Assembly (NCBI GenBank): GCA_003550325.1
Contig: QKWP01000215.1
Coordinates: 1 to 64,000 of the forward strand
DNA length: 64,000 bases
Source of the DNA: Gigaspora rosea
Lineage: Eukaryota; Glomeromycota; Glomeromycetes; Diversisporales; Gigasporaceae
Direction of reading: 5' to 3'
Positions 35,078-46,589 of this stretch are shown here, one piece after another; positions within the stretch are counted from its first letter, which is position 1, and each line of letters opens with the position of its first letter. The notes under the pieces were generated by a model that had not been told where the DNA came from, made no database searches, and saw nothing but the letters and a program-made list of their open reading frames with translations. Position numbers and translations under genes: made by a program.

Positions 35078-35170
35078 ATTAGTACATCTAAGGTATCGCC
35101 TGACTAAAATTTCGACTTAATGCATGCATGAGGATGGGGCTTAATTTTAGTCAGGCGCTACTTTAAATAG
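35078..35170. repeat. Hairpin, ATCGCCTGACTAAAATT arms
   Basis: ATCGCCTGACTAAAATT and AATTTTAGTCAGGCGCT pair across about 40 bp. Confidence 0.7.
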
Positions 35171-35289
35171 GGCTCTTTAGATGCAACCGTGCCCGATCTC
35201 ATTAATCCCGCCCAACACTCTGATTCCGTGATAACCCTGATCAATCGCATGATCACGTGAGTCACTCAAATTATATTTTCGTTTTACCT

Positions 35290-35640
35290 TTGCTGTTTCA
35301 AATCATTATAAATCTCATCGTTATTTGTACTCCTTCTACTAAGTGCAAGGGCTCTTCAGAAATTATGAACACATAGTAAGGTTTGTAACTGTAACTCGTG
35401 ATAGAAACTATAAGAATTCCAATATGAACTACGTATTTCAACCCTAACCATAAATTGTGATTATTAGAATTGCGAGCAAACTTTGTATTAGAATTTTTAC
35501 AATAATTCATGATAGGAATCAAGATAATTTCGATACAAACTCAACCTTAAAACATATTATGTGTCGAGTAGGTTTGTAACAGAGTTTTTTTGTTACAATA
35601 ATACTCTTTTCATTGTTACCGAAATGGCATGCAAGCTGTG
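35290..35640. repeat. Copies of the ~125-bp degenerate satellite
   Basis: Two to three units with TTTTTACAATAATTCATGATAG, GGAATCAAGATAATT and CAAACTCAACCTTA, as at 28780-29880 and 57110-57870. Confidence 0.65.
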
Positions 35641-36004
35641 TATTTATATATTCGATAAAACTTTGCTAAAGCATTTAAGTACAGTACCTCCATCAATAGA
35701 TCCAATAAAAGAATTTGATTGGTTTATCTGATCAAATGACCAATCAAATTCTTTGTCGAATTTATTAAGTAATTTCTATAAGTAAGAGGGGAGAGGATAA
35801 AAAGAGGGGGAGGGGTAATGTAAACTACCGAATTAAATTGGTCTGGCCTAAATATCACTCTAACACAATAGCCTCTAACATTAAGGCCCTAACCCTAAAT
35901 TTTTATCTAATGCTCTTACAAAATCAGGAGGGTTTTTTTTAACTATTTGTTTTTCTTTTAATTTTTTTAATTATTCAGTTTTTTTTAATTGGTTTTTTTT
36001 TAAT
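35641..36004. other. AT-rich spacer
   Basis: A hairpin formed by AGAATTTGATTGG and CCAATCAAATTCT lies at 35710-35752, followed by one end of the 34776-type family and an AACCCTAAATTTT word. No gene is seen. Confidence 0.5.
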
Positions 36005-36683
36005 TAGAGTTTGTACCTGTATAAGTGTTACCCGGGTAACCCGGTTAACACCTGTCAACTGGGTCATAGCTATCATTAACCGGGTGACCAGATTAATTAT
36101 CCATAAAACGTATGTACAGTACGTATGTCCGTTGGGAGTGAGGTCATTTTAAATTTTATTATTTAAACCCAGTTTATTTTCTGACGGCCTCTAGCCGTTG
36201 GAGAATAAACTGATTATGTTACAGCTATTATCATGATTCTCGGGGCACCTGTAAAATTTGCTGAATGATTTTTAGGCCAGAAAACTTATATATTAAATTT
36301 TATACATAAAAATTAAATAAATTTATCAGTTACCATTATCATTATACGTAGTTTTTTAAAAAAAAATGCATATGAGAATTTATGATTTTGCGTCAACCAA
36401 TCAAAAAAACTCGGTTTCCTGGATTATTAAGATGACCCAGTTTATAATGTTATAAACAGGTGAGTAACCCGGAGCTTAAATTTTTTAACAGGTACAACCT
36501 CTAAAAAAATTACATACCCTTAAGAGCTACCTCAATTTTGCATTAGCCAATCAAACAAACCGGGTCAACCGGGTCACCCGGGTAACCCGGATTTTTTAAA
36601 ACAATCCGGTTTGTGACCCGGTAATAATCTGGTAAACGGGCGGGTTATCCAGAATTTGAAATTTATTTCGGGTACAACCTCTA
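36005..36683. mobile_element. hAT-like element, ACCCGGGTAACCCGG motif
   Basis: The ends TAGAGTTTGTACCTG and the complement of CGGGTACAACCTCTA have TTTTTAAT on both sides (35997-36004, 36684-36691), perfect but low complexity. GGGTAACCCGG words lie at both ends. An additional internal end AGGTACAACCTCTA occurs near 36492-36505, perhaps an internal rearrangement. Confidence 0.75.
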
Positions 36684-36691
36684 TTTTTAAT

Positions 36692-37141
36692 TATTCATTT
36701 TTTTTAGTTAATTGTTTTTTTAATAATTTTTAAAATTTTTATTATTTTTTCATTTTAAATTATTTTTTATTTTCTTTTTAATTCAGTTTTTTTTCTTTTA
36801 CAGTTTTTATTTATTTATTTATTTTTATTATTTATTTTTTTTCTTTAAATTATTTTTTATTTTCTTTTTAATTCGGGTTTTTTCTTTAACAGTTTTTTTT
36901 TTATTTATTAATTTTATTATTTATTTTTTTCTTTAAATTACTTTTTAAATTATTTATTTTTTTATTTTAATTTTTTTTAAGTTATTTTTTTATTTTATTA
37001 TTATTTAAGTTTTTATTAAATCGTTTTATTCTTTTTTTTAAATTATTTTATTTTTAATTTTTAAAATTTTTTTTAAATTATTTTAAATTATTTATTTATT
37101 TATTTTTTTTAATTGTTATATAGTATTTTATTTTAGAGAAA
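36692..37141. repeat. Low-complexity TTTATTTT / TTAAATTA tract
   Basis: More than 400 bp of almost pure T and A with recurring TTTAAATTATTTTTTATTTTC units. No gene. Confidence 0.8.
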
Positions 37142-37184
37142 TTATAAGCATCTCCTGCAAGTGATATATCTCCCCAGGAGATAT

Positions 37185-37524
37185 GGGGTGTTACACATTA
37201 AAACAGCCCTTTTTTGCAATTTTTTGAAAATTGAGTTTTCATTAGATTTATATAAATTTTGACATGATCGGTATTTTTCAATTATAAATGAAAGTCGATT
37301 TGCATAATAAAAAATCAAGATAATTGTAAAAGAAAAATTACATGAGGCCACGTAAGGCCAACACATCACGAGATTACCCGATAGTCACCTGTTACATTTA
37401 ACCAATCAAAATCGTGATATTCACTTAATCTCGGATCAGTCTGAAAATCAAAACAAATGATTAAACTCAATTATCTCAAAATAAATTATATGTAAAAAAG
37501 GGCTGTTTTAATGTGTAACACCCC
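37185..37524. mobile_element. 340-bp MITE, GGGGTGTTACACATTAAAAC ends
   Basis: The inverted ends of more than 30 bp are identical (GGGGTGTTACACATTAAAAC then AGCCCTTTTTT) and flanked by ATAT on both sides. The interrupted target (AGGAGATATATC) is seen whole, in inverse orientation, at 40297-40335. Confidence 0.85.
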
Positions 37525-37639
37525 ATATATCTTCCACCCGGCATACCAATGCTGGATCAGAGGTCAGTTCATTCTGCACCCTTTATGTAAACAATGATTA
37601 TCAAAGATTGATAATCATTGTTTTTTTATTACAGTATTT

Positions 37640-38485
37640 TGTTTTTTTTTGCTTGTTTATTATTTTTTTAGCTTGTTGCTTTTTGCTGTAGAAGTCTTGT
37701 CATCACTAGTATCGTGTTGTCACTAGTGTCTTGTAATCACTGGTATCTTGTCATTGGTGTCTTGTCGTTGTTGGTGTTGTCGTCAGTGCTAGTGTCATTG
37801 TCATCGGTATTGTCATTGTTATTTGGTGCCGCCGTTAGATTTCATAAATTGATTTTGCATCACTAGTAACTAGTGGGGTAGTCTTGCATGGCTTCCAACT
37901 TTTTTGTGGGATTTCTTGTGAATGTGAATCTCTGGCATTTTTGTAGCATTCTTTTCTGGCATTCTTATAAGTGGTTATGCACGTTTTTCTACTATGAATT
38001 TGTTTTAATGTTTTTGGTTTTTTACTAATTTTTTTCATTTTTTTAGTTGTTTTTTCTTTATACAGGGCTTGTCTTGTTTTGCTTTATTGGGTTTGGAAAT
38101 TGCTAGGGCATGTCTCTTGGTAAGTAGTTAGTTTTTTTTGGTAATACTCTGGTATTTACTAAATATTCTTTTCTCTTCTTTGGTTTATTTAGATTTTGTC
38201 AGGCTGGAATCAACAGCTCTTGGTGAGTAGTTTTCATTTGTTTTTTCTTCTTTGTTATATTCCTGTATTCGCTAAATGTTCTTTCTCTTCTTTGGCTTGT
38301 TTAGGTTTTTTAGGTTTTTTGTGACATGGAATCAGCACCAAGTTTCGGTAAAGTTGCTGTTGTTAATATTATCGGTGCTGATGATATTTGTTAGTTTTTG
38401 AATTTTGTCGATATTCATTGTATGCTTTATAATGTGGAATCAGCACCAAGTATTAGTAAAGTTGCTATTGTTGATGATATCATTG
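37640..38485 (+). repeat. GT-rich degenerate repeats and ~120-bp direct units
   Basis: 37680-37830 repeats TTGTCATCACTAGTGTC-like words. From 38100 two or three larger units share TGGAATCAGCACCAAG, TAAAGTTGCT and TTGTTGATGATATCATT. One unit carries the insertion site of 38487-39933. No ORF is supported. Confidence 0.55.
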
Positions 38486-38486
38486 G

Positions 38487-39933
38487 GGATTCATATTATT
38501 TCACTGACAATCACTTCACAGACATAACATTACACCGACAACCATTTTACCGACAAGCTTTTTTTACCGACAAATAACTCGCCGACACTCAATTTGCCGA
38601 CAAGCATGTTTTCACTGACACATTGATTTTACCGACACACACTTCACCGACAGTTAATTTTACCAACAAAATCAACTTACCGACAAGCTCATTTTACTGA
38701 AAATAGAATTTACCGACAAGATTATTCTATTGACAATACAATTCGCCGACAAACAATTCGCCGACAAACAATTCGCCAGATGCCTTAATTCGTAATCCGT
38801 GAGTAAGGGAAAGAATTTGATTAGTGATCAGTGGGGTGCATATTATAATCAAAACAATTAATACTCATAATCTGGAGCCATTTTTTAATTTTCTCGATTT
38901 CTGCAAAGCTAACATCTTTTGTGTTTCTATAAAAATTATAAAGGCGATTTTTCTCTTCCTAAAAGTAGTGAATTTATCAAAATTGACCCAATGGGCCGTG
39001 ATATATTATCATTTTATCTTCACGATCATATGAAATTTCTTTACAGATCTGCAAAGAAATTTCATATGATCATGAAAATAAAATGATAATATCTCACGGC
39101 CCATTGGGTCAATTTTGATGAATTCACCACTTTTAGAAAGAGAAAAATCACCTTTATAATTTTCATAGAAACACAAAAGATGTTAGCTTTGCAGAAATCG
39201 AGAAAATTAAAAAATGGCTCCAGATTATGAGTATTAATTGTTTTGATTATAATATGCACCCCACCGATCACTAATCAAATTCTTTTCCTTACTCATAGAT
39301 TACGAATTAAATATAACGGTCAATGCTAAAGTTATAGGGTCTCGATTTGAAACTATAAGCCCTGCTAAAATCCACATATACTCTATAAATATGAAATCTA
39401 TTCCCAAACCTACCCTAACCCTATAAGACAAAGACGAAAAAAAACATCCAAAGAAAATTTTAAAATTTTAGATCAAAAATAGGTCATAACTTCAGTGACA
39501 ATAATTATTATTATCGTCATTAATAAAATGTGCAATTTTTATTGTCATTATTAATAAATTGCATAATACGTAATTATTCTTAGTATTTATTACATTGCTG
39601 TGGTCTCATATGTCAACGAGTTGTATTGTCATCAATTGTATTGTTAGCAAATCGTATTGTCAGCAAATCGTCGACGAATTGTATTTTTGGTAGAATAAGC
39701 TTGTCGGTATATTCTATTTTCGGTAAAATGAGCTTGTCGGTAAGTTGATTTTGTTGGTAAATGTTTCTGTCGGTGAAGTGTGTGTCGGTAAAATCAACTT
39801 GTCGGTGAAAAGGAACTTGTCGGTAAATCAAGTGTTGGCGAATTTTGTGTCGGTAAAAAAAGCTTGTCGGTAAAATGATTGTCAGCGTAGGTTGATGTCT
39901 GTGAAGTGATTGTTGGCAATTTGATTGCCACCC
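38487..39933. mobile_element. Element with inverted CACCGACAA arrays, 9-bp duplication
   Basis: Arms 38495-38780 and 39605-39925 are inverted copies built of TTTACCGACAAGC, CACTTCACAGACAT and similar words. TATCATTGG flanks both sides (38478-38486, 39934-39942). Joining the flanks restores the neighbouring repeat unit (compare 38356-38400). A 9-bp duplication fits Mutator-like insertion. It contains the fold-back element 38789-39306. Confidence 0.75.
38789..39306. mobile_element. Near-perfect fold-back element flanked by TTAA
   Basis: Two arms of about 259 bp meet with no loop at AGATCT (39045-39050) and differ at only a few sites. TTAA is at 38785-38788 and 39307-39310. The ends TTCGTAATCCGTGAG / TTCGTAATCTATGAG match those of 5406-5942. 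The two 69-codon frames (38824-39033 plus, 39062-39271 minus) are one sequence read on both arms, not genes. Confidence 0.88.
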
Positions 39934-39942
39934 TATCATTGG

Positions 39943-41040
39943 TGTGATAATATTTGTTAGTTTTTAGATTTTTTGATATTTATTGCATGTGTTGTGTATA
40001 TTTTTTTTAATAAAATTTATAATGTTATGTAATGACGTTTATTAAAACTGTATGATATAAATATGATATATTGAAATAAATTAGCCATGCAGATGCATAT
40101 ACATAGCACGATACTTGAATGATTTTTTTGGGTGCATATACATAGCACGATACTTGAATAATTTTTTTTAAAGTTTAAATTATGCGGTCCAAAGTTGATC
40201 GGTAAATAAAGGTTCAAGTAGTACAAATATGCCTGACTCAAGTAGTACTTCTGGATATGTGTCATATGACATTTATGGAGTTTAACTGGTTGTGATATAT
40301 ATCTCCCTATGGGAGATATATCTCTTGCGAGAGATGCCTAAAAGCTCCTTTTATTTTATTTATTTATTTTAAATTATTTATTTTAAATTATTTTTTTTTA
40401 TTTTTAGCAAAATAATTATTAGACCAAGATTGGGAAAATACAAAACCAGGCACAACGAATGCAGCAATAATAAAATACAAGGATTAATGAAAGATGCGAG
40501 CTATATATTACCCCATTAAAAGATGCATTAACAAATTATCAGAACAACCACAAAATTATCATGCAGCATTCTATTAATTATTAAGCTATGTCTAATACTA
40601 ATTAGGGGCATGCCATTTATTACATAATTTTTACCATGGATACATGGTCAGAGGTAGTGATCACTCACGTCTATATATTATATTAATCAATCAGAATTAG
40701 ATAAAATGATCACACCATACATGGGTGGAGATAGCTACTAAGTAAAAAATATTATGCAATAATGGCACGCCCCTTATCATGTTATGCTCCAAACTTCTAC
40801 ATCCTATACTAACTATCGTTCTATGTCCAATACTAATATCGTGATACACCCATACTAACTATCATGTTAAATTCATTCTAACTATCACAATACGTTTCTT
40901 CAACTACCACAAATGTTCATTTCAACTATCATAATATGTTAGTTCCAAGTATCACAATATGTTTGTTTTAAAAAAAAAAACGTTAGTACTGTAAATTGAA
41001 AAAAAATATAATGCATATAGCAAAAAAAACTTACTGTAGC
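39943..41040. other. AT-rich spacer with short repeats
   Basis: 40094-40170 is a 39-bp unit (TGCATATACATAGCACGATA...) repeated twice. 40297-40345 is the inverse of 37146-37195 (GGGAGATATATC, GCATCTC). 40790-40965 repeats CTAACTATCRTNNTA words. No gene is seen. Confidence 0.5.
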
Positions 41041-41470
41041 CACTAAAAAAATATTTCAAGAATCTGTCCTAAAGAAGAAACCAAGAAAAGAAAAAGCAAG
41101 CACTATAAGGCAAAAAACCCCAAAATCCATGTAACAAAAAATTTACTGAAAGCACTAAAGAAACCTTTCAAAGACCTCAAACCTAAAGAAAAAAGCATTA
41201 GTATCATAAAACAAAAAATAAAAATTGAACTCACTGAACGAACAGACTTACCGGAAAAATAATCCAAGAATCTAAAATCACCAAGAAAGAAAATTTGGAA
41301 ATACCGAAGAAACAAAACCCGAGCCTAAAGAGAATCACCAGGAAAAAACATTAGTGCAAAAAAAACCTCAAGCCAAACCCCTTTAAGAAAAAAATAGAAC
41401 CTACCTAACGAAGAACAACACACCAAAACAGCAAACAAAAAACCCGCCAAGAAAGACAATTCACGGAACA
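41041..41470. repeat. A-rich degenerate tandem repeat
   Basis: Units of about 100 bp share AAAAAACTTACTG, AAGCACTAAA, CCTAAAGAAAAAA and CCAAGAAAGA. The minus frame at 41103-41315 is only a Phe/Leu-rich shadow. Confidence 0.55.
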
Positions 41471-41490
41471 ATGAAGAACTTAATGACGAT

Positions 41491-41812
41491 TAGGAATGGT
41501 AAAGTCCTTAAGTCCGGGACTTTAGGACCTGGTTTTGGGGCCTGGTCTTTAAAGACTAGGTCCCAATTTTAGGACCTAGGTCCATAGGTCCACAATAGGT
41601 CCTAATATAGAACTTAAAAATATTAGTAATAAAACAGTAAACAAAGAATTTTAATTGGTTAGAAAGTATTAGAACTTAGTCCAAGGACTTAATTCTATTG
41701 GTCAGGCATAAATTCTGGGACTTATTATATGAGGACCTGGTCCTTAGGTCCATGCGATAGGACTTACAAGTCCTAGGACCAAGACCGACCTGAATTGACT
41801 TTACCATCCCTA
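41491..41812. mobile_element. hAT-like MITE, TAGGTCC motif
   Basis: The ends TAGGAATGGTAAAGTC and the complement of GACTTTACCATCCCTA are flanked by ATGACGAT (41483-41490) and ATGATGAT (41813-41820), 7 of 8 matching. The interior is dense in GGACCTA/TAGGTCC and GGGACTT words. Ends close to TAGGGATG are characteristic of Ac-type elements. Confidence 0.88.
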
Positions 41813-42660
41813 ATGATGATACCTGCGATGACACCTGTGATGACACCAACGACGACTCTAACAGCACAATTCCTAAAGAAACACCATGATTACTCCAAGG
41901 GGCTAGAACGAACTAATGAAGCTGCAAAAAATGAGGAAAAAAGTGAATCAAGATTAAGACAACGAAAAACAGTAAGTAGTAAGAAAAAATACTGAAAGTG
42001 ACGAAAAAGGTACTACAAGTGAACATACTACGACTTCAAAACAAATGATGAAATGATGACTTCAAAGGCGATTCCAACGATGTCGAGTTAACAAAAAAAA
42101 AGTGATTACTGTAAACAAAAAAAAATAAAAATAAAAATAAAAAAAGATTAGATTATCTGGTACACGATTATCACTAAGGAGTGTCAGTATCTACGTGACC
42201 CGGAAAATCTCACCTACCGGTACATCCTGTATCTGTCTGCAGGCGGGGTGCACGGGCATAGGTTAAAAAAAAATTTAATATAAACCTCTATGAGGTTTAT
42301 ATTATTAACATAAAACCCGGGTCTAGGTTAAGGTTTTCTAAAATTATATATGTCCGCAAAAAATTAACTGTAGATTATGAAAATCACTTTCAATCAAAAT
42401 CAAGATTTTTGTGGACTACGTTCCTGGTACACTCGTCTCACTCACTACGTTCTGGTATATTTAGAAAAAGAAATAGAAACAAAATAAAACAAAAAAAAAT
42501 TATTTATTAATTCATAGTAATACAACTAATTGACATTTCTGTTCATTACAGTATCATTAAATATTTGTCAAAATTTTTTACAATACGGTACATAGCATTA
42601 AGCAGTATTAATTGTAGAATTTAGTACAAGTTATTTAAAATCTATAAAGCCTAAACTACA
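41813..42660. other. Spacer
   Basis: 41815-42060 continues A-rich words with GATGACACC repeats. 42200-42260 is a short GC-rich patch (GTGACCCGG, ACCGGTACATCC) and 42266-42305 a hairpin (AATATAAACCTC / GAGGTTTATATT). No gene is supported; the plus frame 41795-41995 crosses the MITE end. Confidence 0.45.
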
Positions 42661-42664
42661 TGGT

Positions 42665-44215
42665 TTATTTGGCTGTAACAACACTAATTTCTCTACCAAC
42701 CTTTCTGAGTGTGTTTAAGATTGAGCTTATAGTTATAACCAGTGTTGTACACGGACATTGTCCCGCCGATTTTTCAGGGACGCGGACAGTCCGGGACGGG
42801 ACGTCCGGGACATGTCCGCAATAATGTCCCAACATGATACATGTCCGCCGGGTAAAACCAATCAAATTGCGGAATTATACGAATTTTATTGGTAGATGAT
42901 CACGTGTTGAGTCGCAAAATGTCCGGGACAAAAAAAATTCTGGGCGGACATGTCCCGGACGTCCCGTCCCGGACTGTCCGCCGTCCGTGTCCGTGTCCCA
43001 TGACAACACTGGTTATAACTGTAGCAATTTCACCTTGAATTCCTTCACCACGTGCCCTTCCCTGTATTATGCCATTCAGACTAACACGCATAAGATTCTG
43101 TTTATAAGAAAATGCAGGCGAACCACTATCACCTTTTATAATATCCAAGCCCACAATAAATAAATTTTCATAAAAAAGCTTATCTCTTGAAGCAAATCCA
43201 CTTAACGATCTTACATATCCACATTTAACATGTGAATAATAACCAGAAACACATAAGTGAACACCATAATGAGATACAGCTATATCGTCGTTTATGATTA
43301 ATTCACGATTTTTTCCAGAATCTGTATTCCTTATACTTGGCTCTGGTTTAACGTCACCAACTATAGGGATTAGGCCAAAATCTATTTTATCTAAATAGGC
43401 AAAATTCATTTGCCCAATTAAATATTTGGTTGGTTCTGAATTCCATGGATGGAGATAATATTTAGCATCATTCAAAAACAATGTCCTGCAGTTGCAATAC
43501 AAGTTATATTTTCTTGAGTTATTGCCACAAAACCTGCTGTGCATGTTGAATTTCGTGTACCAATTTTATATAGACCATCTCCAGCCAAGATTTTTATAAC
43601 AATGTTATTATTTCTTCTTCCGAGTTCCATATTATGTGAATTAGGAAAATTATCATCTGTCGAATCTTTACAATCGTAATAAAAGGTCTTCGGATTATAT
43701 ATTTTAATGGCATTCATAAAATTTACATTATTTTCTTCATAACTGGTTTGGTTACATATACCTAAGACGATATCATTAATTCGTGCGTCAATATAACCAA
43801 CACAAGTACCTAGTTGAAAGGATTTAGCTAACTTGGTTATTTCTTCAAACTTGTAATTCAATTTAGCAGTAGAATTAGTTGCCGCTATAAAGTCTAAGGA
43901 ATTTAGATATTTACTTATCCGGGGATCTCTTTTTAGTCGTTCAGCTGCGTCAAAGTTTATTGTATTAATAAATGTCTTATTGTTTATTACATCTATATAA
44001 GTACCGCCAAAATTATCCTCATCTAAGAATAGTCTTATGGATGTATCCACCTTAGTTAATTCCTTCTCAATACCTAAATATTTGGGTATGTCTTCATTGT
44101 CTATGTTCCATAATTTTGCCAATGGTTCCTTTGATCCCTCTTGACTATGAACGTTCAAATGCTTTGGTAATGCAAAAATGAATAATATTATGTTTAAAAT
44201 ATAAAACTTTCTCAT
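42665..44215 (-). pseudogene. Secreted alpha-lytic-type (S1) serine protease, broken by a frameshift and a MITE
   Basis: The start is set at the ATG complement of 44213-44215 because it begins a good signal peptide (MRKFYILNIILFIFALP). An upstream in-frame Met exists. A pro-region of about 190 residues follows, then the trypsin-like fold: CTAGFVA, the His motif TAGHC (about 43475), IDFGLIPI holding the likely Asp, PSIRNTD, and the Ser motif GDSGSP (about 43119-43135). After TAGHCF the frame hits TGA; the continuation (NDAKYYLHPWNSEP) lies in the next frame. The shift falls in a 5-T run (minus), so a one-base loss is the simplest cause. Downstream, GEIATVIT is cut by the MITE 42740-43011; the original end (ISSILNTLRKVGREISVVTAK region) resumes beyond it, with stop at 42665-42667. 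The enzyme would be secreted and self-activated by pro-region cleavage. Such proteases are multi-copy in arbuscular mycorrhizal fungi. Confidence 0.88.
42740..43011. mobile_element. hAT-type MITE inside the protease gene, GTCCGGGAC motif
   Basis: The ends CAGTGTTGT and the complement of ACAACACTG are flanked by a perfect 8-bp duplication GTTATAAC (42732-42739, 43012-43019). Subterminal arrays of GGACAGTCCGGGACGGGAC lie at both ends in inverted order. It is 272 bp long, so with the duplication it adds 280 bp and shifts the protease frame. Confidence 0.95.
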
Positions 44216-46119
44216 ATTAGCTTGTAACAACAACTTTTGATAATAATTTAATAATCTGGTAATATATTGATAAAACAAGTTCAAAAATTTCTTAAAGATG
44301 GATTGATTTTAAAATAAATTACCTTACAAAAAAGTTGATAAATTTTGTCAATCATGTTGCAGTAGTGGATACACGATTAGGTAGTGACGTGACTATTCAA
44401 CGATAGTACAGATTATACAAATAGAATCCATATCCGTTCGTATTTGATATGCAATCCACATGTTAGAAATAGCTTTAATAGTTAACTACAGCTTACAATA
44501 GTTTCCATCATGTGTTTGTAATGGCAAATCTGCATTCTTACGGATTGATTAATATAGTTTGCGTAATTTGAATAGTTGATCGGCAAATTTGCATAGATAA
44601 CCCGTATATGGTATGGATGACCAGATCTGTGTGGGGGTGTGAAATACCCGGTATTGCGAATATCAGTATGGTACGACATACCAGATCAGTATGGTATGGA
44701 TGCAAATTTATCAAACCATAGATGTGGTGTCAAGTATGCGTACTGATTGTTTATTCAGTATAGTATATATTTATATTATAGAGTATACTCATTATTGTAG
44801 AGTATACTCATTTATACTTGTGAGTACAATACTCTAAAAAAATTTCTTTATACTTGTAAGTATACATACTATATTTTTACGCTAGTGTTCGATTAATACC
44901 AGGGTATGTAACGTGATTGTGTTACATGAGATCATCTTCCGTTACACATATATACGTGATTTTTTTTCGCTGTATTGCGGCAAAACTAAAGACACAGAAG
45001 TAGGTCGCTAAATCAACATCTTTGTGTAGGTAGGTTTTTTTTTGTGTTTATAAGTTGATTTTTCTTAGTTTTTGATGTCTTTTTGGTTGTACTTTTCTAA
45101 TAGTCTATTTCTTAAATTCCTTTGGTTAGATTGTGTTATAGTAAGTTGTTTTTTAACTTTTTTTTTTCTTTTGTTACTGTGTTTTATTTATTTTACTAAT
45201 TTTTGACTAATACTTATTCTTTGGGTGCTCTTGAGTTATATCTTCGAATTGGCAAGAATATAATAAGCATTAGTAAGAATAGGCTGGCTGGTTTATAAAT
45301 ATTCAATTCGGAAGTCATGTATTTGTAAGTTAATTTTCAAATAATGAATTTTATTTCTCATATTAATTATTTCAAGTTAGGCTATACAAACTTATATAGT
45401 TGGTTTTCATATCCCGGCCGGGTCAGTAGAGCGGGAGTTTAAAATTTTTTTTAGTATATCAGCCAATAGGAAACCTCCACAGATATCATATGACTAAAGC
45501 AAAGATATGATAAGTAATAAGAACTTGTTTTTCTGATTAATAAGTAACTAGCTAACGCGTGCAAGATGATCTAATCTCACGGATTGGATTAATTTCAGTC
45601 ATGTGCAACTTCACATGAACTTGAATTGTGACCATGTTTGGCGATTTTAATTCTGATCTTTTTACTTACCAGTGAATAAATAATCCCACTGATTAATATA
45701 TTTTTTCAATTTAAGTTATATATTTTATAAAGTTTAGCTTACAAAACTCTTTTCGCTATTGGCTCTATTGTCTCTCCCTTCTCTCAATTAGTGGTCGTAC
45801 CCTAGGGTACAATAACCGGTTAACTGTTAGGCTATATGGATACCCGAATTATAAAACTGATAAACAGATAAATTATTGAGGTATCCGGGTAACTTAAGAT
45901 ATAATATAGGATAATATAGGGTAAAATACAATTATAATAAAAATTTTAATTTGCGTATTATTTATATACTAGCATCACTCGGTGTAAAACTTGTCTATAT
46001 CATAAATTTAATGTATTTTAAATAAGAACATGATTTGAATATTTCGTTTGTTTATTATATTGGATTAATTAATTTGTAACCGCGGTTACTGTAACCCATC
46101 CCAACAAGCCAATCAAATT
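44216..46119. other. Spacer with short palindromes
   Basis: No gene is seen. 44770-44850 repeats GAGTATACTC palindromes; 44630-44710 repeats CAGTATGGTA words. 45400-45450 resembles the nested insertion at 59216-59430 (GGCTATACAAACTTATA, GGCCGGGTC). At 45790-45810 GTACCCTAGGGTAC, with GGGTAAC words to 46100, may be one end of a diverged hAT-like element, but the far end was not established. Confidence 0.45.
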
Positions 46120-46383
46120 CTAAGATCAGGTGTAACGTTACACATTTGAAAACGTCAAAACAAACGTTCGTTTTGCCAAAAATTGCTTCTAAATCAAAAT
46201 TTCACATATGAAACTACCTTTCGGTTTCTAACAAAAAAAATTACTTGCTAAATTTTAATGTAACTAAAGCATCTCTCTAACCCAAAAGCCTTACACCAAG
46301 CCTCACTCTAACCCTAACCTTAATTGCATGGTTTTAATTTTATAGAAAATTTGGTTTGATAGTCACATTACACCTGATCTTAG
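46120..46383. mobile_element. MITE, CTAAGATCAGGTGTAA ends
   Basis: CTAAGATCAGGTGTAACGTT and the complement of CACATTACACCTGATCTTAG are inverted. The interior has AAACAAACGTTCG, CAAAAATTG and a CTAACCCTAACC block. Related partial copies lie near 48170-48380 and, less clearly, 12330 and 58240. The target duplication is not resolved. Confidence 0.7.
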
Positions 46384-46589
46384 TATTTACGGTTATAAAA
46401 TTTATTCTGTATCCTACGGTTACAAATCAATTAATTCTATTATATTTATTTAATAGGTGATATAAATCAATTACACTTTAAACTTATACTGGCTTTCAGT
46501 TTTTTGTAGGTATAATAATAATTATTATATTATATATATGAATACAGCTTTATGTTTTATTACATACTTTACACAGTACAGAATACTAT

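Noticed and set aside
38824..39271. Two nearly identical 69-residue frames on opposite strands
   Set aside because: They are the two arms of one palindrome; the identity follows from the fold-back, not from coding.
42900..43544. Second independent protein overlapping the protease frame
   Set aside because: It is the continuation of the same protease after the frameshift, ending inside the MITE.
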